DNA from: Glutamicibacter ardleyensis
GTDB taxonomy: Bacteria > Actinomycetota > Actinomycetes > Actinomycetales > Micrococcaceae
Direction: 5' to 3'
Length of the DNA stretch: 64,000 bases
Assembly (NCBI RefSeq): GCF_014644555.1
Contig: NZ_BMKX01000001.1
Span: 496,001 to 560,000 of the forward strand
The notes under the pieces are model-generated. The model saw only the letters and a list, made by a program, of their open reading frames with translations, searched no databases and was not told the origin of the DNA. Position 1 is the first letter of the stretch, and every line of letters starts with the position of its first letter. This document shows, in pieces, positions 44,131-52,722 of the stretch. Made by a program: the position numbers and the translations under genes.

Positions 44131-44904
44131 CTAGACCCCAGTGGGAAGTAGCGGATACACCAGGTAAAGCATCAATAGCGCCATGGCGTTATTGATGAAG
44201 TGCAACAGGTAGGCGTAGGCCAACGACTTACCCGAAAGAATATAAGCCAAGGACATCAAGACGCCCAGCATTAGATAGGGCAGAATCTGGGTGATCGACG
44301 CAATTCCACCACCGTTGAGGAAATGGATTGACGCGAACACGATAGTGGAGATCAGTGCACAGACCCAGATATTGAGTTTGCGTGACAGCTTGCCAATGAG
44401 CAGATGGCGGAAAAGATATTCCTCGACAAAAGGACCAAAGACCGCAGTCACTACAAACATCATCGGCAACGGAACTGCGGTGGTCATACCCTGCAGGGCT
44501 TCTTGGTTTGCACTGACCTGTGGCCCACCAAAAAGCGTGGTGACAATGGCGGAAAAGAAGATCGTTAGCAACCACCCACCAGGCAACATCAACCATTTGG
44601 CCCACGGGTAGTACTTCATGGTTTTGAAGGACTCGAAGAAGTGCGCCCCACAGTGCACCATCGCCACGATGAAGAAGGTGGTGTACAGAATCAGGTTGAT
44701 CCCGAACAAAGCCTGTTCTTGCGTATCAAAGGCACTAAAATACCCGGGAATTAACCCGATCAGTGAAGCCCCGCCCAACACGAAAAAGAGAATGTAGGCA
44801 ACTACAGTCCACCAGTCACCACGGGTCATCGCTCCAGGGTCAAAGACCCGTTGTTTGCGGCGCGGCAGAAAATACTGCTGAGAGTAAGGCGGGGGTTGCT
44901 GCAT
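44131..44904 (-). CDS. CPBP-family intramembrane metalloprotease
   Basis: 257 residues with about seven membrane helices. Glutamic-type catalytic motifs of the Abi/CPBP family: EEYLFRHLL (EExxxR), FASIHFLNGG (FxxxH) and HFINNAMAL (HxxxN). Members cleave membrane substrates or mediate bacteriocin immunity. It is followed two bases later by an MFS efflux gene. Confidence 0.88.
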   Translation of the reverse strand: MQQPPPYSQQYFLPRRKQRVFDPGAMTRGDWWTVVAYILFFVLGGASLIGLIPGYFSAFDTQEQALFGINLILYTTFFIVAMVHCGAHFFESFKTMKYYPWAKWLMLPGGWLLTIFFSAIVTTLFGGPQVSANQEALQGMTTAVPLPMMFVVTAVFGPFVEEYLFRHLLIGKLSRKLNIWVCALISTIVFASIHFLNGGGIASITQILPYLMLGVLMSLAYILSGKSLAYAYLLHFINNAMALLMLYLVYPLLPTGV

Positions 44905-45001
44905 ATTCCTACCCTATCTAGTCAGCTGGCCAATCTTGTATCCACCGGCTGTGAAAGCCATTAGTGGCTCATGACAAATCAGTCATTGGTACTGCACTTA
45001 A

Positions 45002-45044
45002 CGTTCTCTGCCCACCGCATCGTCGCGGTGGGCAGAGAACATTT
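45002..45044 (-). terminator. Terminator downstream of the aquaporin gene
   Basis: A long perfect stem (arm GTTCTCTGCCCACCGC) with a six-base loop, 15 bp past the aquaporin stop. Bidirectional in form. Confidence 0.85.
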
Positions 45045-45057
45045 AGTCAAGGATTTA

Positions 45058-45807
45058 CTACACCAGAGGAGCAGACATCGGTTTGGCGAACAGCTTCGAA
45101 TAGCTCAGACCCGCAATCGCTGCACCGAGCAACGGTGCAAGGATGAACAGCCAGACCTGGCCCAGTGCTTCGGGACCTGCAAACCACGCAACACCCAAGG
45201 AACGAGCCGGGTTCACCGACGTATTGGTCACCGGAATAGCGACCAGGTGAATCAGGGTCAGTGACAGACCGATGGACAGTCCTGCAAAGCCTATGGGAGC
45301 ACGCTCATCGGTAGATCCCAGAATCACAAACAGGAAGATTGCAGTCAGCACTACCTCAACAATCAACGCCGAGAGCAACGAGTAACCGTCAGGGGAACGA
45401 CCCCCGTAACCGTTGGACGCAAAACCTGATTCAACCGCATTAAATCCAGATTTACCTGAGGCGATGGCGAAGAGCACTAACCCGGCAACCGATGCAGCGA
45501 CGACCTGAGTGATCATGTAGGCGGGAACAGCTTTCCACTCCACACGCTTGGCAAGTGCGGCACCGAAGGTGACCGCGGGGTTGAAGTGTCCCCCGGAGAT
45601 ATGACCGACCGTGTAGACCATGACCAGCACAGTCAGACCGAAGGCGAGGGCCACACCGAGGAAACCGATACCCATGTTGACGGTATCGCCGTCGAGGACT
45701 TGCGCGGCGAAGATGGCTGAACCACAACCACCGAAGACAAGAACGAAGGTACCAAGGAACTCTGCGGCCAAACGTGAGCCCATGGAGGGTGATGGTGATT
45801 GTGACAT
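45058..45807 (-). CDS. aqpZ: Aquaporin Z-type water channel
   Basis: 249 residues with six membrane helices and both pore motifs ([10 protein letters not shown] and SVNPARSLG). [11 protein letters not shown] in helix 1 and the compact size fit AqpZ and not glycerol-facilitating GlpF. Single gene; predicted inner-membrane water channel. Confidence 0.93.
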   Translation of the reverse strand: MSQSPSPSMGSRLAAEFLGTFVLVFGGCGSAIFAAQVLDGDTVNMGIGFLGVALAFGLTVLVMVYTVGHISGGHFNPAVTFGAALAKRVEWKAVPAYMITQVVAASVAGLVLFAIASGKSGFNAVESGFASNGYGGRSPDGYSLLSALIVEVVLTAIFLFVILGSTDERAPIGFAGLSIGLSLTLIHLVAIPVTNTSVNPARSLGVAWFAGPEALGQVWLFILAPLLGAAIAGLSYSKLFAKPMSAPLV

Positions 45808-45969
45808 GCTTTCCCTTTCCTAGAAGCAAGGACCACAAGATTAGGCACAGTCTATGCAGTTGCCCGCGAACAAAAAAGGGCAGTATTGGGCCGAGCAGAA
45901 GTATTTTTGGTGTCCGCGGAATAGATTGCAGAGGCTGTAGACGCCCACTCAGTGGGTGCCGGCCCGCAC

Positions 45970-47223
45970 TCAGGCGGGGTGCGTGTCCTTCGACCGGGCG
46001 AGCTGGCGCGCGAGCATGCCCGTCAGCGCAATGCCCAACACCGAGAAGGCCCCGGTTAGCCACCATGACCCATGCCATCCGCCGACCAGCAACGCCACCC
46101 AGGCGATAAGGAACGGCCCGAAGAAATTGCCCACGTTGAAGATCTGCTGCATCAGTCCGATGACCGCCGCCACCGAACCTCCGGGCGGGGCTAGGTCCAC
46201 CGCGATGCGCGACAGGATCGCCGGAGCCGCACCGCCGACCATGGAAAAGAGGACGGCGAACCCTAGCTGCGCGATAAGCCCAACCCCGGCACCCCAATTG
46301 ATGGCGAAAACACCGACCGAGGAGACGGCCATGACCACGAAGCAGGCTACGAGCATTGCGTTCGGACTGGAGCCGCGCTGCAAGAACACCCCTGAGCCCA
46401 GCGCGCCGATGATGTTCACTCCGCCGACCAGCGCGGTCAGTAGCCCCGCGGTCAGGGAACTGGCGCCGACGGCTTGGTAGATCGACGGAAGAAAGCCCAT
46501 CACCGCCATCCACTGGATGGTATAGCAGGCGAACACCAGCCCGGCGACCCATGGCCCGATGCTGCGGACGGTGGTCAGCACCATCCGTCCGGCCGATTTC
46601 GTGCTCTGGCCACTGGGCCGGGCTTTGTCGGCAGGTACCAGTTTGAGCAAAGGCACCAGCATGGCTACCGCAAAGACCGCCATGACCAACCACAATACGC
46701 GCCAGCTCACGGTTTCAAGCAGCAACGCAGACACCGTGAATCCGAACAGCGCCGCAGTACCTTGGAAGGCGCCCCATCCGGCCATGGCGGCATTCAGCCG
46801 CGACGGTGGGCAGCATTCGCGGATCAGCGCCGGGGCCAGCACCGTGCACAGCAGGAAGCCAATGCCTTCTACCGCACGTGATGCCATGAGCAGGGCCACC
46901 TCGGTGGCGATAGCGCCGGTGCACGACCCGGCAGCAAGCAACACCAGCCCGGCGACCAGCATTCTGCGTAGCCCGAGTCGCTCTCCAAACCAGGCGACGG
47001 CCAGACCGCCGAGCATGCTCGCCACCTGGATAATGCCCAGCAGCATGCCGGACCGAAGGAGCCCTAGCCCGAGCTCCTCATCGATACTCGATAGGGCGCT
47101 GGGCAGCTTCCAGATGTGCATGGCAGCCACGACCCCCACGCAAACGATAACCACCCAGGAAGGTTCCGGATCGGAACCCGCGCGGCGCGGCGCGGCCGTG
47201 TTCACCTCAATCGGCTGCAACAA
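45970..47223 (-). CDS. MFS transporter of the P450 island
   Basis: 417 residues, 12 helices (GERLGLRRMLVAGLVLLAAG is the loop 2-3 motif). It belongs to the CP/NimT-like or related MFS group and its substrate is not evident. It is divergent from the island's IclR regulator, and the shared 152-bp gap contains the first copy of the 17-bp operator motif, so it is probably co-regulated with the P450 genes as an uptake or efflux partner. Confidence 0.85.
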   Translation of the reverse strand: MLQPIEVNTAAPRRAGSDPEPSWVVIVCVGVVAAMHIWKLPSALSSIDEELGLGLLRSGMLLGIIQVASMLGGLAVAWFGERLGLRRMLVAGLVLLAAGSCTGAIATEVALLMASRAVEGIGFLLCTVLAPALIRECCPPSRLNAAMAGWGAFQGTAALFGFTVSALLLETVSWRVLWLVMAVFAVAMLVPLLKLVPADKARPSGQSTKSAGRMVLTTVRSIGPWVAGLVFACYTIQWMAVMGFLPSIYQAVGASSLTAGLLTALVGGVNIIGALGSGVFLQRGSSPNAMLVACFVVMAVSSVGVFAINWGAGVGLIAQLGFAVLFSMVGGAAPAILSRIAVDLAPPGGSVAAVIGLMQQIFNVGNFFGPFLIAWVALLVGGWHGSWWLTGAFSVLGIALTGMLARQLARSKDTHPA

Positions 47224-47300
47224 AGAACTCCTAGGGACCTGAAAATGCTACTGTGGGCTGGATCCCAGCCTGCCCGACCCGGATCACCGGACGGATCCGC

Positions 47301-47317
47301 TTTCCGTCTAATGGAAA
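47301..47317. promoter_or_regulatory. 17-bp palindrome, copy 1 of the putative island operator
   Basis: TTTCCGTCTAATGGAAA; on the other strand TTTCCATTAGACGGAAA. It lies between the divergent MFS and iclR genes, 78 bp and 59 bp from their starts. Confidence 0.75.
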
Positions 47318-47375
47318 GTTTCGTCGGTGCGCCAGTTATCCGATTCACCGCACCCGCATCGAGAAAGGGTCCGCC

Positions 47376-48179
47376 GTGGCCAATGCCCATCCCCGCAAGA
47401 AGCGCGAATCCGCCTCCCCGTCCCCGACTCCGGGCGCGACGGTGACCTCTCGGGCGCTGGCACTGCTCGGCTCCTTCGACTCTGCGCACCCCAGACTCTC
47501 GTTGAGCGAAATGGCACGCCGGGCAGAGATTCCGGTGGCCACCGCCCATCGTCTGTCCTCGGAGCTAGTCTTCTGGGGCGCATTAGAACGTTCCGGGCAG
47601 GACTACGTGGTGGGGCACCGCCTGTGGAAGCTGGGCCTACTGGCACCGGTGCGCAAGAACATCGGTGAGCTGGCCGCCCCTTATATGCAGGATGTCTTGT
47701 TCGTGACGCAGAACGTGGTGAACCTGTTCATCCTCGAAGATGACCACGTACTCCTTCTCGAACGACTCTCTGGCACCCGCTCGGGGGCTCCCTTCCGGCG
47801 CGTAGGAGAGCAGTTGCCACTGCACGCATCCGCGGCTGGCAAGGCGATCTTGGCCTTCGGCGCCCCCGATCTTTGGGAGACGGCACTGGAGAACATGGCC
47901 CGGGCGGGCCAAATGACCGAGCATACGATTTCCTCACCCGCCCAGCTGCGCCGCGAGGTCGCGATGGTGCGCGAACGCGGCTATGCGACCACCAGCCAGG
48001 AGGCCGGGCTGGACAACTTCGGCATCGCCGTCCCGATCATCTCCTCCGACGGAACCTGCACCGCCTCGCTGGGCGTGGTCACGCAAAACCAGCCGGTCGC
48101 CGTAGGCCCAATCGTGCCGGTCTTGCGCATCGCGGCCCGTGGCATAGGACGCCGCATCAGCCTGGGCGGAGAGTACTGA
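47376..48179 (+). CDS. IclR-family regulator of the P450 island
   Basis: 267 residues from GTG 47376, preceded by AAAGGG; the frame is open to 47253 but the extension crosses the operator. N-terminal winged helix (LSLSEMARRAEIPVATAHRLSSELVFWGALER) and full IclR effector domain (LPLHASAAGKAILAF, RERGYATTSQEAGLDNFGIAVPI). Members often respond to aromatic acids. Its position between a MFS gene and the reductase/P450 genes, with the same palindrome at each divergent or upstream promoter, suggests it controls the whole island. Confidence 0.9.
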   Translation: MANAHPRKKRESASPSPTPGATVTSRALALLGSFDSAHPRLSLSEMARRAEIPVATAHRLSSELVFWGALERSGQDYVVGHRLWKLGLLAPVRKNIGELAAPYMQDVLFVTQNVVNLFILEDDHVLLLERLSGTRSGAPFRRVGEQLPLHASAAGKAILAFGAPDLWETALENMARAGQMTEHTISSPAQLRREVAMVRERGYATTSQEAGLDNFGIAVPIISSDGTCTASLGVVTQNQPVAVGPIVPVLRIAARGIGRRISLGGEY

Positions 48180-48200
48180 CGGCGGACAATTCCGACCGGC

Positions 48201-48217
48201 ATTCCATTGGATGGAAA
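48201..48217. promoter_or_regulatory. 17-bp palindrome, copy 2
   Basis: ATTCCATTGGATGGAAA, 105 bp before the reductase start and 22 bp after the iclR stop. Same pattern as the copies at 47301 and 55137. Confidence 0.72.
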
Positions 48218-48321
48218 GGTCGCAAAATGTGTCGCAAGATACATCTAATCTGAATTCACGCCGCGGAAATCAGTTCCTTCCGCCGACTTCCAACTTTCGA
48301 GACCCTCAGGAGCGGTAGCTC

Positions 48322-49302
48322 ATGCCTGTCACTGCCCCCAGCTTCGCCCCGGCGACCATCGACACCGTGATCGAGGCCGTCGAGCATCCCGCACAATCGG
48401 TTGCCTCGCTGGTATTGCGCCGCTCCGACGGCCAGCAGTTTCCCGCTTGGGAAGCTGGTTCGCACATCGACGTGCACCTAGAGAACGGGCTGATCCGCCA
48501 GTACTCGCTGTGCTCCTCGCGTCAGAGCCTCTCCGAGCTGCGCATCGGTGTACTGCGCACCCCCGATTCGCGTGGCGGTTCCGCCCACGTGCACGACGCC
48601 CTGCGCGCCGGTGAGACGCTGAGAATTTCTGCTCCGCGCAACAACTTCCCGCTGGTCGACTCGCGCAAGTACCTGTTCTTGGCCGGCGGCATCGGCATCA
48701 CCCCGATCATTCCGATGCTCGAAGCCGTCGAGGCGGCCGGGCGCCAGTGGGTTCTCTACTACGGTGGGCGCTCACGGGACACCATGGCCTTCGCGCGAGA
48801 GCTAGAAGCCACGTACGGCACCGAGAAGGTCAAGATCATCGCAGAAGATGTTGAAGGCCGACTAAATCTCCAAGAAATCCTCGGCATGCCCCGCGCCCAC
48901 ATGCTGGTTTACGCCTGCGGTCCGGGTGGCATGCTCGGCGCCATCGAGGATTTCTGCATGGGCTGGCCGCCGGGCGTCCTACACACCGAGCGCTTCGTGG
49001 CCAACGACCTAGGCGCAGGCGGCAATACCGAACCCTTCGAGGTCGAGCTGTCGCTGACCGGAACCACCGTCACCGTCGACACCCACCAGAGCATCCTGGA
49101 GGCCGTCGAGCAGGCCGGGGCGCGCGTACTTTCCAGCTGCCGCGCGGGGTTGTGCGGCACCTGCGAAACTCGCATCGTCTCCGGCGAGGCGGAGCACCGC
49201 GACGCCGCGTTGACCGAAGCCGACAAGGATGCCGGCGAGGTCATGATGGTCTGCGTCTCCCGCGCCGCCGCAGGTTGCAGCCGCCTGGTCCTCGAACTCT
49301 GA
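48322..49302 (+). CDS. Phthalate-dioxygenase-reductase-type FMN/2Fe-2S oxidoreductase, P450 partner
   Basis: 326 residues in the domain order FMN-binding barrel, NAD(P)H domain, C-terminal plant-type ferredoxin. RQYSLCSS binds FMN, GGIGITPI and YACGPGGM belong to the nucleotide domain, and the iron-sulfur Cys lie in SSCRAGLCGTCETR plus VCVSRA (C-x4-C-x2-C-x29-C type). It passes electrons from NADH to a monooxygenase. It ends 17 bp before the P450 gene, so it is the likely redox partner, as in the fused CYP116B enzymes but here split. A VanB-like role for a Rieske enzyme is unlikely because none is present. Confidence 0.92.
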   Translation: MPVTAPSFAPATIDTVIEAVEHPAQSVASLVLRRSDGQQFPAWEAGSHIDVHLENGLIRQYSLCSSRQSLSELRIGVLRTPDSRGGSAHVHDALRAGETLRISAPRNNFPLVDSRKYLFLAGGIGITPIIPMLEAVEAAGRQWVLYYGGRSRDTMAFARELEATYGTEKVKIIAEDVEGRLNLQEILGMPRAHMLVYACGPGGMLGAIEDFCMGWPPGVLHTERFVANDLGAGGNTEPFEVELSLTGTTVTVDTHQSILEAVEQAGARVLSSCRAGLCGTCETRIVSGEAEHRDAALTEADKDAGEVMMVCVSRAAAGCSRLVLEL

Positions 49303-49319
49303 TCCCCTTAGGAGCAATC

Positions 49320-50522
49320 ATGTCTACCATCTTGCACGAACCGGCGATCTTCACCGAAGATCCATTCGACCCTGCGGTCATCGCCGACCCGTACCCGTTC
49401 TTGGCCCGCCTGCGCGAGGCCGGATCCGTCAGCTATCTGGAAGCTACCGGCAGTTACGCCGTGGCTGGCTATGAGGAGGTCTACGAGGTCCTCACCGACT
49501 TCGAGACCTACTCCTCGGCCGGCGGCCTGGGCCCACGCGACATCCGCAAGGATGAAGCCTGGCGCCCGCCGAGCATTCTGGAATCTGACCCGCCGATCCA
49601 CACCGTGATGCGTCGCGCGCTGACCGGCGTGATCAACCCGGGCACGGTCCGCGCGCTGCGCGGCCCCTTCACTCCCCCGGCCGTTGAGCTGACCACTGCC
49701 CTGGCCAAGCTCCAGGGATTCGACGCGATCACTGACCTGGCCGAGAAGTACCCGCTGCGCGTCTTCCCGGACGCAGTGGGCATTCCCGAAGAAGGCCGCG
49801 AGCATCTGCTTCCTTACGGCAACATGGTCTTCAACGCCTTCGGGCCGGAGAACTACATTTTCAAGCAGGCTTTTGCGCAAGGTGATGCCCATGCTGCGGC
49901 CGTGATGAAGAGCTGCCAACGCGAGTCCATGGACGAGGTCGGTTTCGGCGCTCAAATCTGGGCCAAGGTCGCCGAGGGGCTGATCAGCGAGCAACAGGCT
50001 ACCTTGTTGGTGCGCGCGCTGCTTTCTGCCGGGGTGGACACCACCATCTTTGGCATTGGCAACACCCTCTCCGTGCTCGCCCGCTACCCCGAAGCCTGGG
50101 CCCAGCTGCGTAAAAACCCGTCCATGGCGAAGTTCGCCGTCGACGAGGCGCTGCGCCTGGAATCACCCTTCCAGAAGTTCCACCGCACCGTGGCGGTGGA
50201 TACCGTGTTGGGCGGGGTCAAGCTGGAAGCCGGCACCAAGGTGTTGGTCTTCCTCGGAGCTGCCAACCGCGACCCGCGCAAGTGGGGCGAGGATGCCGAC
50301 AGCTTCAGCCTGGACCGCTCGTCTTCCGGCCATGTGGCCTTCGGCATGGGACTGCACCAGTGTGTGGGCCAGCCGATCGCCCGCATGGAAATGGAAATCG
50401 TCCTCCAGCAGCTGCTGGAACGTGTTCAGACCATCGAACCGGCCGGAGCGCCGGTGCCGATTATCCACAACGTGCTGCGCGGATTCGAGTCGCTTCCAGT
50501 CAGTATCACCGCGGCCCGCTAA
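49320..50522 (+). CDS. Cytochrome P450, CYP199A-like para-substituted benzoate monooxygenase
   Basis: 400-residue soluble P450. The heme-binding loop FGMGLHQCVG, the I-helix oxygen motif SAGVDTT and the K-helix ExxR (EALR) are present. Stretches such as AWRPPSILESDPPIHT, GREHLLPYGNMVFNAFGPEN and LLVRALLSAG strongly resemble the CYP199A group that O-demethylates or hydroxylates 4-methoxybenzoate and other para-substituted benzoates. ATG 49320 follows AGGAG. It is co-transcribed with the reductase. Expected reaction: p-methoxybenzoate to p-hydroxybenzoate and formaldehyde. The resemblance is from memory of the family, not a search. Confidence 0.88.
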   Translation: MSTILHEPAIFTEDPFDPAVIADPYPFLARLREAGSVSYLEATGSYAVAGYEEVYEVLTDFETYSSAGGLGPRDIRKDEAWRPPSILESDPPIHTVMRRALTGVINPGTVRALRGPFTPPAVELTTALAKLQGFDAITDLAEKYPLRVFPDAVGIPEEGREHLLPYGNMVFNAFGPENYIFKQAFAQGDAHAAAVMKSCQRESMDEVGFGAQIWAKVAEGLISEQQATLLVRALLSAGVDTTIFGIGNTLSVLARYPEAWAQLRKNPSMAKFAVDEALRLESPFQKFHRTVAVDTVLGGVKLEAGTKVLVFLGAANRDPRKWGEDADSFSLDRSSSGHVAFGMGLHQCVGQPIARMEMEIVLQQLLERVQTIEPAGAPVPIIHNVLRGFESLPVSITAAR

Positions 50523-50649
50523 GCGACCGCACCTCCCGAGCAAGTCCCCCGCTGCACAGCACTCGCTGGCACCGGGCCTTGTTTGCCAACCCTAAAAACG
50601 GCCCGTCGCCCGCAAGGCGTCCCACAATTCCACCCACAAGGGGAACCCC

Positions 50650-52011
50650 ATGGCTTACACCACCAAGGCACCGATGGTGCCGCCGGCTGAGACCAAGCAG
50701 AACCCGGCCGCCTGGACTTCGCGCAAGCGCACCGCCTACGGGTGGACCGTCACGGTTATGCTGCTCATCTTGATGATGGTCAGCTGGGCTGACAAGGCCA
50801 TCTTGGGCATCGTCGCCGTGCCGATCATGAAGGATCTGGGCATCAGCCCGGCGCAGTTCGGCCTTCTCGGCTCCGCGGTATTCATGCTCTTTGGCATCGC
50901 CCAGTTCGTCGCCGCACCCATCGCCAACAAGGTCAAGGCCAAATGGATCCTGCTGGTGCTGTGCCTGATCTGGTCCGTGGCCCAAGTACCGGTATTCCTC
51001 TTCGCGTCATTGCCCGCGCTATGGATCAGCCGCCTGCTGCTGGGCGCGGGCGAAGGCCCGCTGGCCCCAATCACCATGCACGCGGTGTACAAGTGGTTCC
51101 CGGCAAAGCGCTCGGCCACCCCGGCCGCTCTGGCCTCCGCCGGCGTGACCCTAGGCATCGTCGCCTTCGCCCCGGTCATCGCCTGGGTGGCCGCGGAATT
51201 CGGCTGGAAGTCGACCTTCGTCTTCCTCGCGGTGCTCGGCGTGGTCTGGTCGGTGCTGTGGCTGTTCATCGGCAAGGAAGGCCCCTACACCTCGGTGCAG
51301 GCCGAGCACGCCATCGAAGGGACCGCCGATCAGGGAAGTACCGCGGCCGTCGCGGCGGCGGATCGCACCATTCGCTACGTCAAGTCCTTCGCCACCCCGA
51401 CCTGGATCCTCGCGGTACTGTGCTCCTTCCTGGGGTACTGGACCTTCACCGTGGCTATGACCTGGCTGCCGGCCTACTTCGAAACCGTGGTCGGCACCTC
51501 GACCCGCGAAGCGGGGTCGATGATCGCCCTCCCAGCCATCTGGGGCGCGATCGCCACGGTCGGCCTGAGCTGGTTCACCCAGTTCCTGGGCAACCGCGGG
51601 CTGACCACCCGTGTCTCACGTGGACTGGTGCTCGGCGGCTCGACCCTGTTCGCAGGCATCATGGTACTACTGGGCACGCTAGCCAGCAGCTCCACCGCGG
51701 CTCTAGTGTTCTTCACCTTCGGCTTCGGCACCGCACCGGCGCTGTTCGCGCTGACCTACCTAGTAGTTGCGGAAACCACGAGCATCGGCCAGCGCGGCGC
51801 GTTGCTGCAGATCTCCAACGCCTGCCTGACCGCCGGCGGGCTCTTCGCCCCGATGGTCGTGGGACTACTCGTGGAGAATGCCGCCACTCCAGCCATCGGC
51901 TACGAGAACGCGTTCCTGCTGACCGGCGGCATGCTGGTGGCCATGGGAGTGTTGGCCTGTCTAGGCATCAACCAGCAGCGTGACCGCAAGCGTCTGGGCC
52001 TCGATATCTGA
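50650..52011 (+). CDS. MFS transporter, organic-anion (ACS/AAHS-like), P450 operon
   Basis: 453 residues, 12 helices. Helix 1 has MMVSWADKAILGIVAVPI and the loop 2-3 region is ANKVKAKWIL; RLLLGAGEGPLAPITMHAVYKWFP is close to the anion:cation symporter pattern. It probably imports the aromatic acid that the P450 acts on. It is third gene of the reductase-P450 unit, 127 bp after the P450. A strong terminator follows. Confidence 0.87.
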   Translation: MAYTTKAPMVPPAETKQNPAAWTSRKRTAYGWTVTVMLLILMMVSWADKAILGIVAVPIMKDLGISPAQFGLLGSAVFMLFGIAQFVAAPIANKVKAKWILLVLCLIWSVAQVPVFLFASLPALWISRLLLGAGEGPLAPITMHAVYKWFPAKRSATPAALASAGVTLGIVAFAPVIAWVAAEFGWKSTFVFLAVLGVVWSVLWLFIGKEGPYTSVQAEHAIEGTADQGSTAAVAAADRTIRYVKSFATPTWILAVLCSFLGYWTFTVAMTWLPAYFETVVGTSTREAGSMIALPAIWGAIATVGLSWFTQFLGNRGLTTRVSRGLVLGGSTLFAGIMVLLGTLASSSTAALVFFTFGFGTAPALFALTYLVVAETTSIGQRGALLQISNACLTAGGLFAPMVVGLLVENAATPAIGYENAFLLTGGMLVAMGVLACLGINQQRDRKRLGLDI

Positions 52012-52042
52012 GCCCGGAGAGCCGATAGCGCGCACTTCGCGC

Positions 52043-52079
52043 AAAAGGGTGGTCTGCCAATTGGCAGGCCACCCTTTTC
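52043..52079. terminator. Bidirectional terminator after the P450 operon
   Basis: AAAAGGGTGG and CCACCCTTTT close an extended stem with inner TGCCAATTGGCA; U-runs are available on both strands. Confidence 0.9.
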
Positions 52080-52211
52080 GCATGCCCCGTTCCGAGACCA
52101 AAACCAATGCCTACAAGTAGCAGGGAAGCTGGCACCTAGAATTGGCCGGGCCGTGGCGGGACAGTGCGTTGGAGAACAAACGATGCACCAGCCGATAGTT
52201 CGTCACCTGCG

Positions 52212-52501
52212 TTATTTCCACAAACTGGGAGTGATACGACTGACCACTTCGTAGTACATGGGAGCGATCACCGTCCGGTCCGGACTGTCGATGGTATCGC
52301 CGATCGAACTCGGCTCCACCAAGAGCCAGCTGCCGAGTATCTATTTGGCGTCAGGCATTGCACATGGCGACGGCCCCGCTGTTTTCCGAGAGTCGGAATT
52401 CGGGTTGGGCGGTGCTTCCGGCATTCTGTGCGAATGCCGGGGCTGAGCGCAGCCGCCACGACGTACCGTGCGGCCAGACCAAAGAAGATACGACGACGCA
52501 T
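52212..52501 (-). pseudogene. Degenerate gene for a small exported protein
   Basis: From ATG 52501 the reading begins MRRRIFFGLAAR with a hydrophobic core like a signal peptide, but the frame must shift near 52450 to give SAPAFAQNAGSTAQPEF, a natural cleavage site and mature start. It must shift again after an in-frame TGA near 52355 to read IDSPDRTVIAPMYYEVV and end at TAA 52212. Two frameshifts and a stop indicate decay. The rest of 52012-52722 holds only the terminator and nothing else I can support. Confidence 0.45.
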
Positions 52502-52722
52502 AGTAGGCACTTCACTGGGCAGTGATCAGATGGCACTACTTACTACCCAAATAGCCAGCCGGCCTGCCTGTCTATCCAGTGAGAAAAACCAAAACAACCA
52601 TCGTATTCCGAATGAACCATACACGTATGTCTGGGTCCGAATTCCGTAACGTGCGGACATAGCACAAGGGGAGGACACCGGCATCTGCCAGGCGTCCTCC
52701 CCTTGTGGTTATTCGTGTGCGG

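Noticed and set aside
45452-46693. Long open frame (413 codons) on the minus strand across the aquaporin and MFS genes
   Set aside because: Composition is Arg/Gly/His-rich without domains, and it overlaps two well-supported genes in another frame; it is a high-GC shadow.
50943-51983. Long open frame (346 codons) on the plus strand inside the second island MFS gene
   Set aside because: Arg/His/Gly-rich shadow of a clear membrane protein in another frame.
52164-52649. 161-codon plus-strand frame between P450 operon and MBL gene
   Set aside because: No domain, Arg/Ser/Pro-rich and without a ribosome site; the decayed exported-protein reading on the other strand is more coherent.
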